A DNA stretch of 64,000 bases from Iningainema tapete BLCC-T55 (GCF_014698965.1 NZ_JACXAE010000072.1:372001-436000), one strand, 5' to 3'. Numbered from the stretch's first letter, positions 1 through 8,210 are shown. The notes: generated by a model not told the origin, from the sequence alone. A program made the numbers and translations.

Positions 1-70
1 TTTCTGGGCTGATTGCTTTACGAACTTGGTTGTGTTTCACTTTCGGTTGCCAATTCTCCTCCAAAATCAT
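1..70 (-). CDS. 5' end of an unidentified gene (runs off the window)
   Basis: On the minus strand an ATG at 68-70 opens a frame that stays open to the window edge (23 codons, beginning MILEENWQPK). A good Shine-Dalgarno (AGGAG, about 8 nt upstream) supports the start. The product cannot be recognised from so few residues. Confidence 0.45.
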   Translation of the reverse strand, partial: MILEENWQPKVKHNQVRKAISPE

Positions 71-457
71 TTTTCCCACTCCTATCAAAGTAGTTTCCGG
101 ATTTATTGTTAATTTTGTTCTCTAACTTAATAACCCATATAAAAAATTATCGCTGTTACAAAAGCGATAAGAACAAAATTCCCCTCCTTTGACCACTGAT
201 GAGACAAAGTTATTTTTTACACTTTTAATTTATCACACTCAGATTATAACTTTTCTTTAAATTTCCTTGGCTCTATCGGTGGTGAGGAGTTGTAACCCTT
301 TCACCATGACTAAAGTCACGAGATCTGAAATTGTTGTAGCCAAAGTACCAGTATTTTTGAAAATGTTTAGTTAATATTAAAATTTATAAACACATCTGGT
401 ATTGGGTACAGATATATTGTATATACCTGTATCCAACCAACAAAAGGAGAACCACCA
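71..457. other. Intergenic region between divergent genes
   Basis: About 390 bp of AT-rich DNA lie between the minus-strand partial gene and the bilin lyase. It must carry the promoters of both. No RNA gene, hairpin repeat or convincing reading frame was seen. Confidence 0.5.
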
Positions 458-1003
458 GTGACATCACAGCTAAAAGTTGCACAAACATCTGACGAACTTC
501 TGATCGCAGAATTTTTTCAGGAATCAGTGGGAAAGTGGCGTTCAGAAAGGCGTTACTACACCCTTCCGTCTGGCGAAACAAAAGAAATGGTAAGTATAAT
601 TACCATTAGGTTTTTAGAGGCGGGATGCGATGAATTGTCTAAACTAGCTCAGATGCACGGTTTGCCTGAATCAGTAAGTTTAACTTGTGGCGCTGAAGTA
701 ACCTGGGATACTAAGTCAGATACAGGCAAGAAAGAGTCGTCGGGTTTAACGTTGTTTGGTGCTTTGGGGAATGTATTGTATCGCGATCGCGGTTTCGCCA
801 CACCCAAACCAGTGACAGCCGAATATCACTTCCCCAACCCCAAAACTTTGTGTTTGCGCACTGAATACAACGGTTCAGTATTTGAAGAAGAGTTAAAGTT
901 AATTGGTAGCAAATACCGCACCCGCCAGTCGATTATTTCTCGTGCCGGGGAACAATTGATGATTGGGCAGTATTTAGAGAAGCGGATCGAAAGCGAAGAG
1001 TAA
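458..1003 (+). CDS. CpcS/CpeS-family phycobiliprotein lyase
   Basis: Probable bilin lyase of the CpcS/CpeS/CpcU group (lipocalin-like fold), which attaches phycocyanobilin to cysteines of phycobiliprotein subunits. The 181-residue length fits the family. Typical family blocks are present: RRYYTLPSGETKE near residues 31-43, the ITIRFLEAG strand, FPNPKTLCLRTEYNGSVFEE in the middle, and the conserved end with KYRTRQSIISRAGEQ and MIGQYLEKR. The start is a GTG chosen because AAAGGAG sits 8 nt upstream. Its 3' end overlaps the convergent hydrolase gene by 71 bp. Which subfamily (CpcS, CpcU or CpeS) and which subunit is the substrate cannot be decided by eye. Confidence 0.85.
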   Translation: MTSQLKVAQTSDELLIAEFFQESVGKWRSERRYYTLPSGETKEMVSIITIRFLEAGCDELSKLAQMHGLPESVSLTCGAEVTWDTKSDTGKKESSGLTLFGALGNVLYRDRGFATPKPVTAEYHFPNPKTLCLRTEYNGSVFEEELKLIGSKYRTRQSIISRAGEQLMIGQYLEKRIESEE

Positions 1004-2276
1004 GAAATCCTACTACACCCATCATCAACCCTGTCATAGCACTTGGCTCAGGAATCTCCTTAAGATTGCTATGCTGCCCTTGCGTGCGCAAGGTTTCCAG
1101 CATGGGAGATAGGATATCTTTTTCAGACGGACTGTTTTGCAAACTCACAAAAGTGATACCCAAGTCGGGGAAGTACCACCATTGGGAGCCATGTCCAACA
1201 AAATCGCCACGGTGTCCCCACGCCCTACCGATGTCTTGAAATTCACGACTAGTTAAGCCTAGTCCGTACTCAAAGCTATCATCCCCACTACCTTGAAAGT
1301 CAAGCATTTGCTGAAGGCTGTCAGAAGAAAGCAACTCACCCCCAAACAGCGCTTGAGCAAATCGTGTTAAGTCTTGAGTGTTAGAAACTATACCGCCAGC
1401 CGTCGATGCAGAGGACAGGTTAACTGCAGTGACATCATCAAGAGTACCATTATCGTCGTAATCGAGATAGCCGTTAACATATCCACCAGGAATCTGCTCT
1501 TGTGGGGCAAAAAAGGTATTAGAAAGCCCTAGAGGATCGAGAATCCGACTGCGAAGAACTTCAGCATAGGTTGAGCCTGTGGCTTTTTCAATAATCATTC
1601 CAGCTAAAATCATGCCAGTATTAGGGTAACAATACGTTGGCGTACAAGAGATTCCCTGTAGTTCAGTTGCAAATCTTGGTTTGCCGTAAGCATAAGCAAC
1701 AAGTTCTTCTTTTGCCCACTGCTTAGTAGGATTGCTACGAATGTCTTGCTGAAGCGGGGATTCTTTACCTTCAAAACTCCAGGCAATGTCGTAGATGCCA
1801 CTAGTACCGTTGAGAAGTTGGCGAATCGTGATATTTCTACCGTCGGTAATGTTATCCACAATTGAAGACGGCAGCCATTTGTCTAAAGTATCCTCTAAAC
1901 TCAGCTTTCCTTCTTCCGCCAGCTTCAGCACCACTGCTGCTGTAAACGGTTTGGTGGTGCTAGCGATGGGAAATCTATCTTCTTTTCTCATGGCTGTTCC
2001 AGTTTCCAGATTAGAAACACCGCTTGCACCAAACCACGTTGTTTGCGGTGTAGTTATTGCTACAGCAGCACCAGTAATGCCATTATCTTTTACAGTCTTG
2101 TCTAGAGTTGCCTGTAGTTTACTCGCCAAGTCATCTGAGACAGTATTTGTTGATGAAACTGCATTATATATAGATGAAGTGGGAGTTAATGATGCTGCCT
2201 CCGCGCTTCCTGCCATGCCAATAAAAACAGTTGCAGCAATAGTTAATGATGCAGTCGTTTGATATAAAAAGCGCAT
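933..2276 (-). CDS. Secreted serine beta-lactamase-like hydrolase with PEP-CTERM tail
   Basis: Beta-lactamase/D-alanyl-D-alanine carboxypeptidase family (class C fold, R61-like). Seen: signal peptide (MRFLYQTTASLTIAATVFIG to AEAAS), the SxxK nucleophile motif STTK at residues 106-109, the YxN-type motif Y-P-N at 217-219, and HRG/GHG near 355-363 in place of KTG. The C-terminus carries IPEPSAMTGLMMGVVGF followed by RFR, a PEP-CTERM sorting signal with one membrane helix and basic end, so the enzyme is probably exported and processed by an exosortase-type system. A longer frame begins at a GTG at 2339, but the ATG at 2276 has an AAGGA 8 nt upstream and gives a clean signal peptide. Natural substrate unknown; peptidase or esterase are both possible. 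Confidence 0.85.
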   Translation of the reverse strand: MRFLYQTTASLTIAATVFIGMAGSAEAASLTPTSSIYNAVSSTNTVSDDLASKLQATLDKTVKDNGITGAAVAITTPQTTWFGASGVSNLETGTAMRKEDRFPIASTTKPFTAAVVLKLAEEGKLSLEDTLDKWLPSSIVDNITDGRNITIRQLLNGTSGIYDIAWSFEGKESPLQQDIRSNPTKQWAKEELVAYAYGKPRFATELQGISCTPTYCYPNTGMILAGMIIEKATGSTYAEVLRSRILDPLGLSNTFFAPQEQIPGGYVNGYLDYDDNGTLDDVTAVNLSSASTAGGIVSNTQDLTRFAQALFGGELLSSDSLQQMLDFQGSGDDSFEYGLGLTSREFQDIGRAWGHRGDFVGHGSQWWYFPDLGITFVSLQNSPSEKDILSPMLETLRTQGQHSNLKEIPEPSAMTGLMMGVVGFLTLRFRSASLNTAQSSIVPRHEK

Positions 2277-2699
2277 ATTCGCCATCCTTTTTGATGTTAG
2301 TTTCAGTTTGGCGAAAACAGTGAGTGAATTCAATATCACATTCCTATCAAAAAACTATCAATTTTATTTCATTGTGGTGCTTTTGACAATACACTTACTT
2401 ATCCTCACGCGCCTAAATACTCCCGTATCAAAGGTGTTAGCGGTGTTATCGATAACCGGGATGTCGGATATCCGGTGAAAGACGAGCCACAAGCAAAGGC
2501 TTGGGGTTAATGAGTTCGGCGACAAAGATTGATGAGAGCAAATCAGGCATTTGGCGGGAAAGACGGGAGTGGATGTATCGTTCGGAGATTCGAGACAGCA
2601 CAGAGATGTCATAATCTAATTGTCAGGCACTTTAAGAATCGCCGCAAGTCCGAACGATATCGTATATATAAACTCTTAGAAAAAGCGGAGCAAGTAAAA
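2277..2699. other. Intergenic region upstream of the DUF262 cassette
   Basis: About 420 bp. The frame of the next gene stays open back to a TTG at 2529. Two short plus-strand frames also run here (one ending with TAA at about 2508, overlapped by a 34-codon frame from 2509), which could be debris of a lost gene. I do not recognise them. The region should hold the promoter of the three-gene cassette. Confidence 0.4.
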
Positions 2700-3815
2700 A
2701 TGCTTAGTGAACTACAAGATCGCGATGTCATAGTAACGGACGAAGATACTGCAGAAGAAGAGAAAGGTGATAATGGTGGTTTGTATCCTTATGACCCAAC
2801 GAAAGCCGATATTGACATTAGAGAAGACCCACAAACGGTCTTCGAGTTAATGAGAAAATACGACAATGGAAAACTTATTATAGACCCAGATTTTCAACGT
2901 AATCTAGTTTGGTCATTAGAACAAAAAAGTAAATTTATTGAATCTGTTATTCTCAACTTTCCCTTACCTCCTTGGTATGTTAATCAAACTGTGGAAGGTA
3001 AGTATATTATTGTTGACGGTTTACAGCGAACATCTACGTTACATGAATTTGTTAATGATAAATTTGAATTAAAAGGCTTAGAGGCTTTAACTAAGTTAAT
3101 TGGTTATAATTTTTCCGAATTGAAACTATTACCAGGAGACTATCAAACAAAAATAGAAGACAAAAAACTTAATATATATATTATCAAACCTTCTGTACCA
3201 ATCAAAGTAGTTTATGATATTTTCAGTAGAATAAATACGGGAGGAACGAAGCTTGAACGTCAAGAAGTTAGAAACTGTATATTTTCAGGAAAATCTACTG
3301 AGCTACTGAAAGAATTGTCAGAAAAAGAATTTTTTAAAAAAGCTATTGATAATGGAATTTCACCAAAACGGATGAAAGACCGAGAAGTAATTTTACGATA
3401 TTTAGCATTTAAAATTTTTGATTATGAGAATAATTACCAGGGTGACTTGAGTGATTTTGTAGAAAATGCAATGAAAAAAATTAATCTGATGCCCAAGGAA
3501 AAAATTGAGGTTATCAAGAAAGATTTTGAGCGGGTAATGAACTTAACATTTGAGTTCTTTGGTAATAAAAATTTTCGGTTGCCATCAGGTGAGAGTAGGG
3601 GAAGAATCAATATTGCTATATTTGAATCTGTATCTTACTTTTTTTCCTTAAAAAGTGATAATTTCTTGAAAGAGAATAAGAAAGCTATTCAAGAAAATTT
3701 TGTTAAATTACTTGATAACAAAGAATATATTGATGCAATTAAGTATTCTACAAGTAGTAAAGCTAAGGTTATTACTAGATTCAAACTAGCACAAGAAATT
3801 TTAGGTAATGTGTAA
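2700..3815 (+). CDS. DUF262 (GmrS-N/ParB-like) domain protein, cassette gene 1
   Basis: 371 residues from the ATG at 2700, chosen over TTG/ATG starts at 2529-2532 because GGAG lies about 9 nt upstream and the upstream residues look uncoded. The N-terminal half is a DUF262 domain, related to the ParB/Srx-type nucleotide-binding fold of type IV restriction protein GmrSD: DPDFQR at 63-67, FIESVILNFPLPPWYV and the DGLQRTST signature at 106-113. The C-terminal half is lysine-rich and helical, with no HNH (DUF1524) nuclease visible. It overlaps the ATPase gene by one base (TAATG), indicating translational coupling. Known DUF262 proteins are often in anti-phage systems; a sensor or regulatory role here is inference. 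Confidence 0.8.
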   Translation: MLSELQDRDVIVTDEDTAEEEKGDNGGLYPYDPTKADIDIREDPQTVFELMRKYDNGKLIIDPDFQRNLVWSLEQKSKFIESVILNFPLPPWYVNQTVEGKYIIVDGLQRTSTLHEFVNDKFELKGLEALTKLIGYNFSELKLLPGDYQTKIEDKKLNIYIIKPSVPIKVVYDIFSRINTGGTKLERQEVRNCIFSGKSTELLKELSEKEFFKKAIDNGISPKRMKDREVILRYLAFKIFDYENNYQGDLSDFVENAMKKINLMPKEKIEVIKKDFERVMNLTFEFFGNKNFRLPSGESRGRINIAIFESVSYFFSLKSDNFLKENKKAIQENFVKLLDNKEYIDAIKYSTSSKAKVITRFKLAQEILGNV

Positions 3816-5104
3816 TGCTAAAACAAATAAATTTAAAAAACTTTAAATGTTTTAAGGAAGAAGTCGAGTTTCCTTTAAATAAGCTAAATTTATTAACAGG
3901 TATAAATGGACGAGGTAAATCCACTCTTTTACAATCTTTGCTTTTGATGCGTCAGTCTATTGAGCATAACGAGATGATATCTCAAATTATATTAAATAGT
4001 AGTTGTGTTAAATTAGGTAATTTTAGCGATGTTAGGAATAGTAACATTTCAAGAGAAGAATCTATTGTTATCAAATACTATTATGATGAAAATTTTGGTG
4101 AAGGTAAAGATACTGAAGGTTTTATTGAATATTTTTTAACAGAAAATATCAGCGATGATATGATAGCTGAAATTAGTAGTATTCGGGTTTGTAATGAATT
4201 GAATTTTGAAAATGAATATTTTAAAGTAGATAGATTTTATGAAAAAACATCATTTGGAAGTAGTTTAGAAGTATATGAATATAAAAATGATAATGATAAA
4301 TCAAAGCTTTTGTATTATTCTGACATATTTAAATTAATACCTAAAGATTCTATTAGAGTTGGTAGTGAATCTATACATTTAAATGAAATCAGCGCATCAT
4401 TAAGTTTTAGTCATATTCATTACATCTCAGCAGATAGAATGGGACCGCAAGAATTTTACTTTAAATCTACGCTTACAAATTTTCCAAATGTTGGAGCTAG
4501 AGGTGAGTTCACTGTTAATTTGCTTTATAAGAAAGCCGATGATTTAGTTAATGAAAAACTGTGTATAGGGGAAAACGCAAAAATATTATCTACTCAAACT
4601 GAAGAATGGCTGAATGAAATTTTTGATGGAGCAAAAGTTGAAATACCTAAATCAAGAAGTAATATTCTGGAACCTTTGTTTAATACCAGTGCCTCTAAAG
4701 ACCGTTACAAACCAGCTAACGTCGGGTTTGGATACCATTGTATTTTGCCAATTGTTGTTTCAGGATTGATTGCCAAAGAAGGTGAGATATTAATTGTAGA
4801 AAATCCTGAAGCTCATTTGCATCCAAGAGCGCAATCAAGATTGGCACGATTTTTAGCAAAAGTGAGCAGTTGTGGAGTACAAGTTTTTATTGAAACACAT
4901 AGCGATCATATTTTGAATGCCTTGCGAATAGCTGTTCTTGATAAGATTATCACGAATGAAGAGTTAAGTATATTATATTTTCAGCAAAATCCAGAACAGC
5001 CAGTTGTGCAAATTCCCGTTCAACCTGATGGAGGAATTGAAGAATGGTCCGAAGGATTTTTTGACCAAATGGATAAAGATTTTGCACGACTTTTTGGACT
5101 CTAG
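3815..5104 (+). CDS. AAA15/OLD-like ATPase (DUF3696 type), cassette gene 2
   Basis: 429-residue ABC/OLD-like ATPase. Walker A GINGRGKST at 29-37; a long AT-rich insert region; HYISADRMGPQEFY in the middle; then the signature/Walker B region VGFGYH..., ILIVENPEAHLHP (329-336) and the switch ETHSDH (360-365), ending in the DUF3696-like segment with DGGIEEWSEGFFDQ. Such SMC/OLD-like ATPases lacking a Toprim domain commonly act as sensors or motors in defence systems. It is coupled to the DUF262 gene (TAATG) and lies 4 bp before the third gene, so the three are almost certainly one operon. Low GC, like its two partners and unlike the housekeeping genes nearby. Confidence 0.85.
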   Translation: MLKQINLKNFKCFKEEVEFPLNKLNLLTGINGRGKSTLLQSLLLMRQSIEHNEMISQIILNSSCVKLGNFSDVRNSNISREESIVIKYYYDENFGEGKDTEGFIEYFLTENISDDMIAEISSIRVCNELNFENEYFKVDRFYEKTSFGSSLEVYEYKNDNDKSKLLYYSDIFKLIPKDSIRVGSESIHLNEISASLSFSHIHYISADRMGPQEFYFKSTLTNFPNVGARGEFTVNLLYKKADDLVNEKLCIGENAKILSTQTEEWLNEIFDGAKVEIPKSRSNILEPLFNTSASKDRYKPANVGFGYHCILPIVVSGLIAKEGEILIVENPEAHLHPRAQSRLARFLAKVSSCGVQVFIETHSDHILNALRIAVLDKIITNEELSILYFQQNPEQPVVQIPVQPDGGIEEWSEGFFDQMDKDFARLFGL

Positions 5105-5108
5105 AAGA

Positions 5109-5969
5109 ATGGAAATATTTATCAACGAAGTATCCTTGGAGGGTCAATATCCTACAGAAACTGAATTTCGTAATGCTATAAAAGTATTTATCTCTATTTT
5201 TGACTTAATTAATCAAAAAGTTAAAGATAAAAATCTTTATAAAGAAGATAGTAATATATACGCCAACTATGAAGCAATCAAAGGTTCTCATTTTAATGCA
5301 AGTCTTAATAAAATTAGAGACAAATCTTTAAAAACAGCTTTTATCAATATTGTTTTTAACAAGTCAAATCCTAAAGAATGGCGAAAGGAACAGATACATG
5401 TACCAACAGATTTTTTTGATTACTTGACGAATGATAATGATTGCAAGAATGTAAGTAATACCACTTTAGCTGAAGTTGCTGAAAGAAAATTGCAAAATAG
5501 TGATAATGATTATTTGTTGATTAATTTCATTAATTCTAGTTTTAAAAAATCTCACACACAGATTAACAGTTGTTGCTTAATTACTATTATCAAAAATAAT
5601 GATGAAGTAAATCATATATGTTTAGATAGTATTGATACTAAATTGGCATTGGAACATTGGTTAGAATATAAATTACGTTTGAGTCAAGTAGAATATGCGA
5701 CATATGCTACTGAACCACCAAGGGATGAACAGACGATTTTACGAGATACTACAAGATTTGAAAAAACATCATTTAGGGTTCAGGGAAGAATTATATACTG
5801 TGAATTAGCTACTGGAAGATATTGGTATGTAGACAATTTACATTTTGGCGAAGCAGCTCATTTAGAAGTTTTCGACAAAACGGGTAATAATCATCTTGGA
5901 GAAGCTGATTTAGATGGCACTATTGATAATTTAAAACGCGATGCAAATAAGACTATCACTCTATCTTGA
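5109..5969 (+). CDS. Probable effector with C-terminal colicin E3-type RNase-like domain, cassette gene 3
   Basis: 286 residues from the ATG at 5109 (a longer frame from 5004 overlaps the ATPase and is not favoured). The first ~220 residues match nothing I recognise. The last ~60 (from residue 226) resemble the colicin E3/pyocin cytotoxic RNase fold: GRYWYVDNLH, then HLEVFDKTGNNHLGEADL and a basic ending with KRDANKTITL. In colicin E3 the catalytic core reads YEWDSQHGELE with D, H and E as active residues; here D242, H245 and E253 sit in comparable places. That family cleaves 16S rRNA in the decoding site. The assignment is by pattern only. If right, this gene is the toxic effector of the ATPase cassette; an alternative is an unrelated fold with chance similarity. 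Confidence 0.6.
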   Translation: MEIFINEVSLEGQYPTETEFRNAIKVFISIFDLINQKVKDKNLYKEDSNIYANYEAIKGSHFNASLNKIRDKSLKTAFINIVFNKSNPKEWRKEQIHVPTDFFDYLTNDNDCKNVSNTTLAEVAERKLQNSDNDYLLINFINSSFKKSHTQINSCCLITIIKNNDEVNHICLDSIDTKLALEHWLEYKLRLSQVEYATYATEPPRDEQTILRDTTRFEKTSFRVQGRIIYCELATGRYWYVDNLHFGEAAHLEVFDKTGNNHLGEADLDGTIDNLKRDANKTITLS

Positions 5970-6026
5970 TTGACATCCACAAATTAATCAATTATATATA
6001 AATTACTGCATAGTACATTATGTATG

Positions 6027-6158
6027 TGAGAGCGCATCTGGGCGTAAATCATCCTGCAAAGCTTGTCGTATAGCAGAGGTAAACTCAGATTGGTTGATAA
6101 CTACCGATGATTCTGTTATTATTGTGTTTTGTCTGCTACACTTTAAGTAGGGATTCAT
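6027..6158 (-). pseudogene. Fragment of an ATPase/HTH regulator paralogue
   Basis: About 130 bp are nearly the same as 11924-12053, which lies inside the large ATPase regulator gene at 11600-13708, in the same orientation. Differences are scattered substitutions and there is no similarity beyond the ends. It is therefore a leftover of a second, lost copy. It sits just downstream of the small minus-strand gene at 6180. Confidence 0.8.
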
Positions 6159-6179
6159 CATCACCAAACCAGCCCTCGA

Positions 6180-6497
6180 TCATATAGTCCCCGATAGTCC
6201 TGTTTCATTGATTCGGAAAAGAAAAAAAGGAGCGTTCGGGTGCTTTTGACGCGACAGATTCATCGCTACTATTTCATCTTTATCGATAAAATATTCTCCA
6301 CTCTCTGGCTCAACAGCCATGTACCAGTTGTAGTGCGTTTTAATTAATTCAGGCTTAAGGCGGTCAAAAATGGGTTTGCTGCGCTGGTAAAATGCCTCGC
6401 GTTCAGCTTGCCACTGCGCTTTCTGTTCTTCTGTCCACTGAATCTCAGGGAATATCCTTCCTCTACGTACCGTGCGAGTACGCTTTGCTTCGGTCAT
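6180..6497 (-). CDS. Conserved cyanobacterial small protein of unknown function
   Basis: 105 residues with a basic N-terminus (MTEAKRTRTVRRGRIFPEI), a charged helix, and a C-terminal block with WYMAVEPESGEYFIDKDEI and a closing FRINETGLSG. From memory, this ending is typical of small cyanobacterial proteins that are usually encoded beside a retropepsin-like aspartic protease, somewhat like DUF5678. No such partner follows here; instead there is a regulator fragment, so the pair may have been broken by rearrangement. Function unknown. Confidence 0.65.
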   Translation of the reverse strand: MTEAKRTRTVRRGRIFPEIQWTEEQKAQWQAEREAFYQRSKPIFDRLKPELIKTHYNWYMAVEPESGEYFIDKDEIVAMNLSRQKHPNAPFFLFRINETGLSGTI

Positions 6498-6528
6498 TGT
6501 TGTTTTTCCCTGTTAAATTAAAGCATTT

Positions 6529-6812
6529 ATGATTTTATTGTTACGTATTTTATTGTCTTTTTACACGCTAGAAGATATTATTCGCGATCGCATTATGTTC
6601 CGCACTCCCACAACTAAAACCAAAAAGTCTAGAGAAGTGAAAATATCCCAGAAGCTAGCTGAATTGATGATTGAGGTGGGCTTACCAAAAATTGGCTACT
6701 TGTTTGCGGGAAGAAATGGTTTAGGTTATCGCAATAGGCAATCAGCAGACCTAGCTCTACTCAAAGCTTGTGACTATATAGGTTTGAAGCGAGTCTCCAC
6801 CCATAGCTTTAA
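6529..6812 (+). pseudogene. Tyrosine recombinase (integrase) remnant
   Basis: The frame contains an integrase-like stretch: TPTTKTKKSREVKISQKL, then LFAGRNGLGYRN and GLKRVSTHSF. These match the TKT(K)xxR beta-hairpin and the start of the HxxR box of phage-type tyrosine recombinases. The sequence stops matching right after THSF, before the second catalytic arginine and the tyrosine, and the N-terminal domain is missing. The 3' junction at about 6812 abuts an oppositely oriented gene fragment. Non-functional. Confidence 0.7.
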
Positions 6813-6906
6813 GTTGGTTGATCTGCTGCTCCAGGAGAACAGGGACGCGCATTAATTTAGTTTGATAAGGTGCTTTCTGTCCTCTACCACCTTTAGGTTT
6901 TGGCAT
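6813..6906 (-). pseudogene. 5' fragment of a small cyanobacterial gene
   Basis: From an ATG at 6904-6906 the minus strand reads MPKPKGGRGQKAPYQTKLMR then VPVLLEQQIN, and then runs into the antisense of the integrase remnant. This start looks like a known type of short cyanobacterial hypothetical protein with a glycine/lysine-rich N-terminus. Only the first ~30 codons survive. Confidence 0.55.
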
Positions 6907-6913
6907 AATAAAT

Positions 6914-6960
6914 ACCTGTTAACAGGTTACATTTTAGTATAGCGCAACTTATTAACAGGT
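6914..6960. promoter_or_regulatory. Palindromic operator-like site with a repeated half-site
   Basis: A perfect 14-bp palindrome ACCTGTTAACAGGT at 6914-6927 lies just upstream of the MPKPKGG fragment. The half-site TTAACAGGT recurs at 6952-6960 after about 25 bp. This is the arrangement expected of a repressor operator, and may have served the truncated gene. Confidence 0.45.
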
Positions 6961-7080
6961 ATATTTATTGATGTCAACCGTATAGCTAGGGATGCTACTG
7001 AAGTTTACTAAAAAACTGTATTAAGTAATTTTTCTCTGTAAACTTTTTAACTGGACTTTGGACTAAAGAGCTAGAGAAAA

Positions 7081-7140
7081 GCAGTCAGCAATGACACTGA
7101 CTGCGGTAAAGTCAATGAAAGTAATCGATAAATCATTGAC
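7081..7140. repeat. Two tandem hairpins before the transposase pseudogene
   Basis: GCAGTCAG (7081-7088) pairs with CTGACTGC (7097-7104), and GTCAATGA (7111-7118) pairs with TCATTGAC (7133-7140). Both stems are perfect 8-mers and end 3 bp before the transposase start. Such hairpins can limit read-through into a transposase gene or mark the insertion-sequence end. Confidence 0.5.
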
Positions 7141-7143
7141 GTG

Positions 7144-8210
7144 ATGATCCTGACACAACTAGAAAAATTCCGCGCCCGCTGTCTACGATTGTTTGGGGAA
7201 GGCCAAAGATGCAGTATTTGAATTGATGGATGCAGTATTGACAAGTCCAAGTATCCCATCATTTGTAAGCTTGTCACAAAGCCCAGTATTTCGACGGCAA
7301 TGGTCGAGTATTTATGCAGCACTGCATGATAGTCGTCCACCGAAAAGGAAGAGTCGTGAAGCTACTGGTACAGCAGGTAATGACAGATGAACAGCCATTT
7401 CTAGCAGGAGATCATAGCTTTTGGGCACGACCAGAAGCGAAGACACTCAAAGAAAGAACTTTTCATGGGGACAGAAGGGAGAGCATAAACATCGGACAAA
7501 GTTACAGTACGCTCACGCCTGGATACCAGAGGCGGATGGGAGTTGGGCATTGCCGTTGAAACATGAACGGATCACCAGCTTTGAAACGCCAACAAGTAAA
7601 GCAGCATTCCAACTCAAACAAGTAACCCGTGAGTTACGAACTAGACCCCTTGCCGCTTATGACAGAGGCTACGGCAACGCCAAATTTGTCCAAGCAACGG
7701 AGGAGATTGAGGCAGACCTGTTGTTGCGTTTAGCTTCTAACCGATGCGTATGGGGTACACCCGGTGCTTATAAAGGACGAGGCGCACCATGTAAGCATGG
7801 TCATAAGTTTAAGCTCAATGACCCCCAAACTTGGCTCCTAGGCAACTGAAACTCTAGAAGTTGAAGACCCGAAAGTTGGTCTAGTTAAAGTAATGCGTTG
7901 GAGTGGGTTTCATTTCCTTCAATCCCCAAACCGGGCAATGGAAATCATTCGCGTCGAGGTGATCCAACCAGTTGGACGCAATCGTAAGTTCCAACCCTTT
8001 GCCTCGTGCTTGGTTGGGCCAGACGATGCCTACATTAGAGAACCTCTGGCACAAATACCTACGCCGCTTTGCCCTAGAGCATTGGTATCGATTTGCCAAG
8101 CAGCGGTTACATTGGACACAACCTCAGCTTGGTTCTACTCAGGCAACAGAGCGATGGAGTGACCTAATGCCATTGTTAACTTGGCAACTATGGCTAGCAA
8201 GACTCGCCGT
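7144..8210 (+). pseudogene. DDE transposase pseudogene, 5' part (IS701-like)
   Basis: The pieces read in order as one transposase: MILTQLEKFRARC..., KAKDAVFELMDAVLTSPSIP, FLAGDHSFWARPEAKTLKER, HAWIPEADGSWALPLKHERI, YDRGYGNAKFV, LLLRLASNRCVWGTPGAY, RWSGFHFLQSPNRAMEI, FALEHWYRFAKQRLHW and WSDLMPLLTWQLWLAR. GDH, DRGYG and the late E in ALEHWYRFAKQ fit the DDE residues of an IS701/DDE_5-type enzyme widespread in cyanobacteria. At least five frame changes (near 7195, 7350, 7517, 7845 and 8000) destroy the gene. The coding sequence stops at about 8210, where an IscB element has inserted, and resumes at 9795. Confidence 0.85.

Noticed and set aside
384-581. 65-residue minus-strand frame with a hydrophobic segment
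   Set aside because: Antisense to the start of the bilin lyase, no ribosome-binding site and no family resemblance.
2364-2612. Minus-strand frame upstream of the DUF262 cassette
   Set aside because: No recognisable protein, no ribosome-binding site, serine/cysteine-rich composition typical of a shadow frame.
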